The notes under the pieces are model-generated. The model saw only the letters and a list, made by a program, of their open reading frames with translations. It did no database searches and was not told the DNA's origin. Shown here in pieces: positions 6,379-6,537 of a DNA stretch of 6,537 nt; position 1 is the stretch's first letter; each line of letters starts with the position of its first letter. The stretch is from an uncultured Lachnospiraceae bacterium (GTDB taxonomy: Bacteria; Bacillota_A; Clostridia; Lachnospirales; Lachnospiraceae). The position numbers were made by a program, and so were the translations under genes. Location of the stretch: the NCBI GenBank assembly GCA_902801585.1, contig CADCIU010000087.1, positions 1 to 6,537 of the forward strand, given 5' to 3'.

Positions 6379-6537
6379 TTATTCGTTAGCGATTGCATCC
6401 TCGATGATCTTCTGTGCATTGTCGCATGCTGCTGCCATCTTCGCGGGATCAGAAGGATCCTGCCAAGGATCAAGGAAAGCACCTGCCTGCTGAAGAGCAT
6501 CTTCCCAAACAGTGGTATTTCTGGTGTAAGGTCTGAA
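6379..6537 (-). CDS. C-terminus of an extracellular sugar-binding protein of the ABC importer (5' end outside window)
   Basis: The last 52 residues of a gene that enters from the right edge, ending in TAA at 6381-6379. The visible part reads FRPYTRNTTVWEDALQQAG, then FLDPWQDPSDPAKM, then an alanine-rich amphipathic helix ending in EDAIANE. This helical tail is what one expects at the end of CUT1 (family 1) solute-binding lipoproteins. The assignment rests mainly on position: binding protein, permease, permease is the standard CUT1 order. The ligand is presumably an arabino-oligosaccharide, inferred from the downstream glycosidases. Signal peptide, lipobox and ligand-binding lobes are outside the window. 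Confidence 0.75.
   Translation of the reverse strand, partial: FRPYTRNTTVWEDALQQAGAFLDPWQDPSDPAKMAAACDNAQKIIEDAIANE

Noticed and set aside
1..6537. CRISPR arrays, tRNA or rRNA genes, insertion sequences, long repeats
   Set aside because: I looked for repeated units, inverted ends, transposase motifs and tRNA-like cloverleaves, and saw none. Coding sequence fills nearly the whole window.

Overview
The window looks like part of an arabinan / arabino-oligosaccharide utilisation operon from a plant-glycan-degrading gut or rumen Firmicute, most likely a Lachnospiraceae-type clostridium. The reasons are strong AGGAGG-type ribosome binding sites, tightly packed cistrons, a Gram-positive style lipobox on the secreted enzyme, a CUT1 ABC importer with no dedicated ATPase in view, and a base composition near 50% GC by eye. 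The taxon is an inference; there is no rRNA or marker gene.

Every gene is on the minus strand, so the operon reads from right to left. In transcription order it holds: the C-terminus of an extracellular sugar-binding protein (6379-6537, cut by the window edge); a 127-base gap with a clear stem-loop (6300-6330); two CUT1 membrane permeases (5358-6251 and 4463-5356, one base apart); a cytoplasmic GH43 exo-alpha-L-arabinofuranosidase of the subfamily 26 type (3481-4428); a cytoplasmic GH127 beta-L-arabinofuranosidase close to Bifidobacterium longum HypBA1 (1522-3465); and a lipoprotein GH43 endo-arabinanase (1-1543, 3' end cut by the window edge) that overlaps the GH127 gene by 22 bases. No gap exceeds about 130 bases, and I see no gene on the plus strand.

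Working model: the surface lipoprotein cuts alpha-1,5-arabinan into oligosaccharides. The binding protein and permeases import them, probably powered by a shared MsmK-type ATPase encoded elsewhere. Inside the cell the GH43_26 enzyme removes alpha-linked arabinofuranose and the GH127 enzyme removes beta-linked arabinofuranose, giving free L-arabinose. The points most worth a second look are the alpha-plus-beta enzyme pairing, the loss in the lipoprotein GH43 of a histidine that binds calcium in relatives, and the hairpin separating the binding-protein cistron from the permeases. The window is a good example of a known kind of system; I see no sign of a wholly new one.
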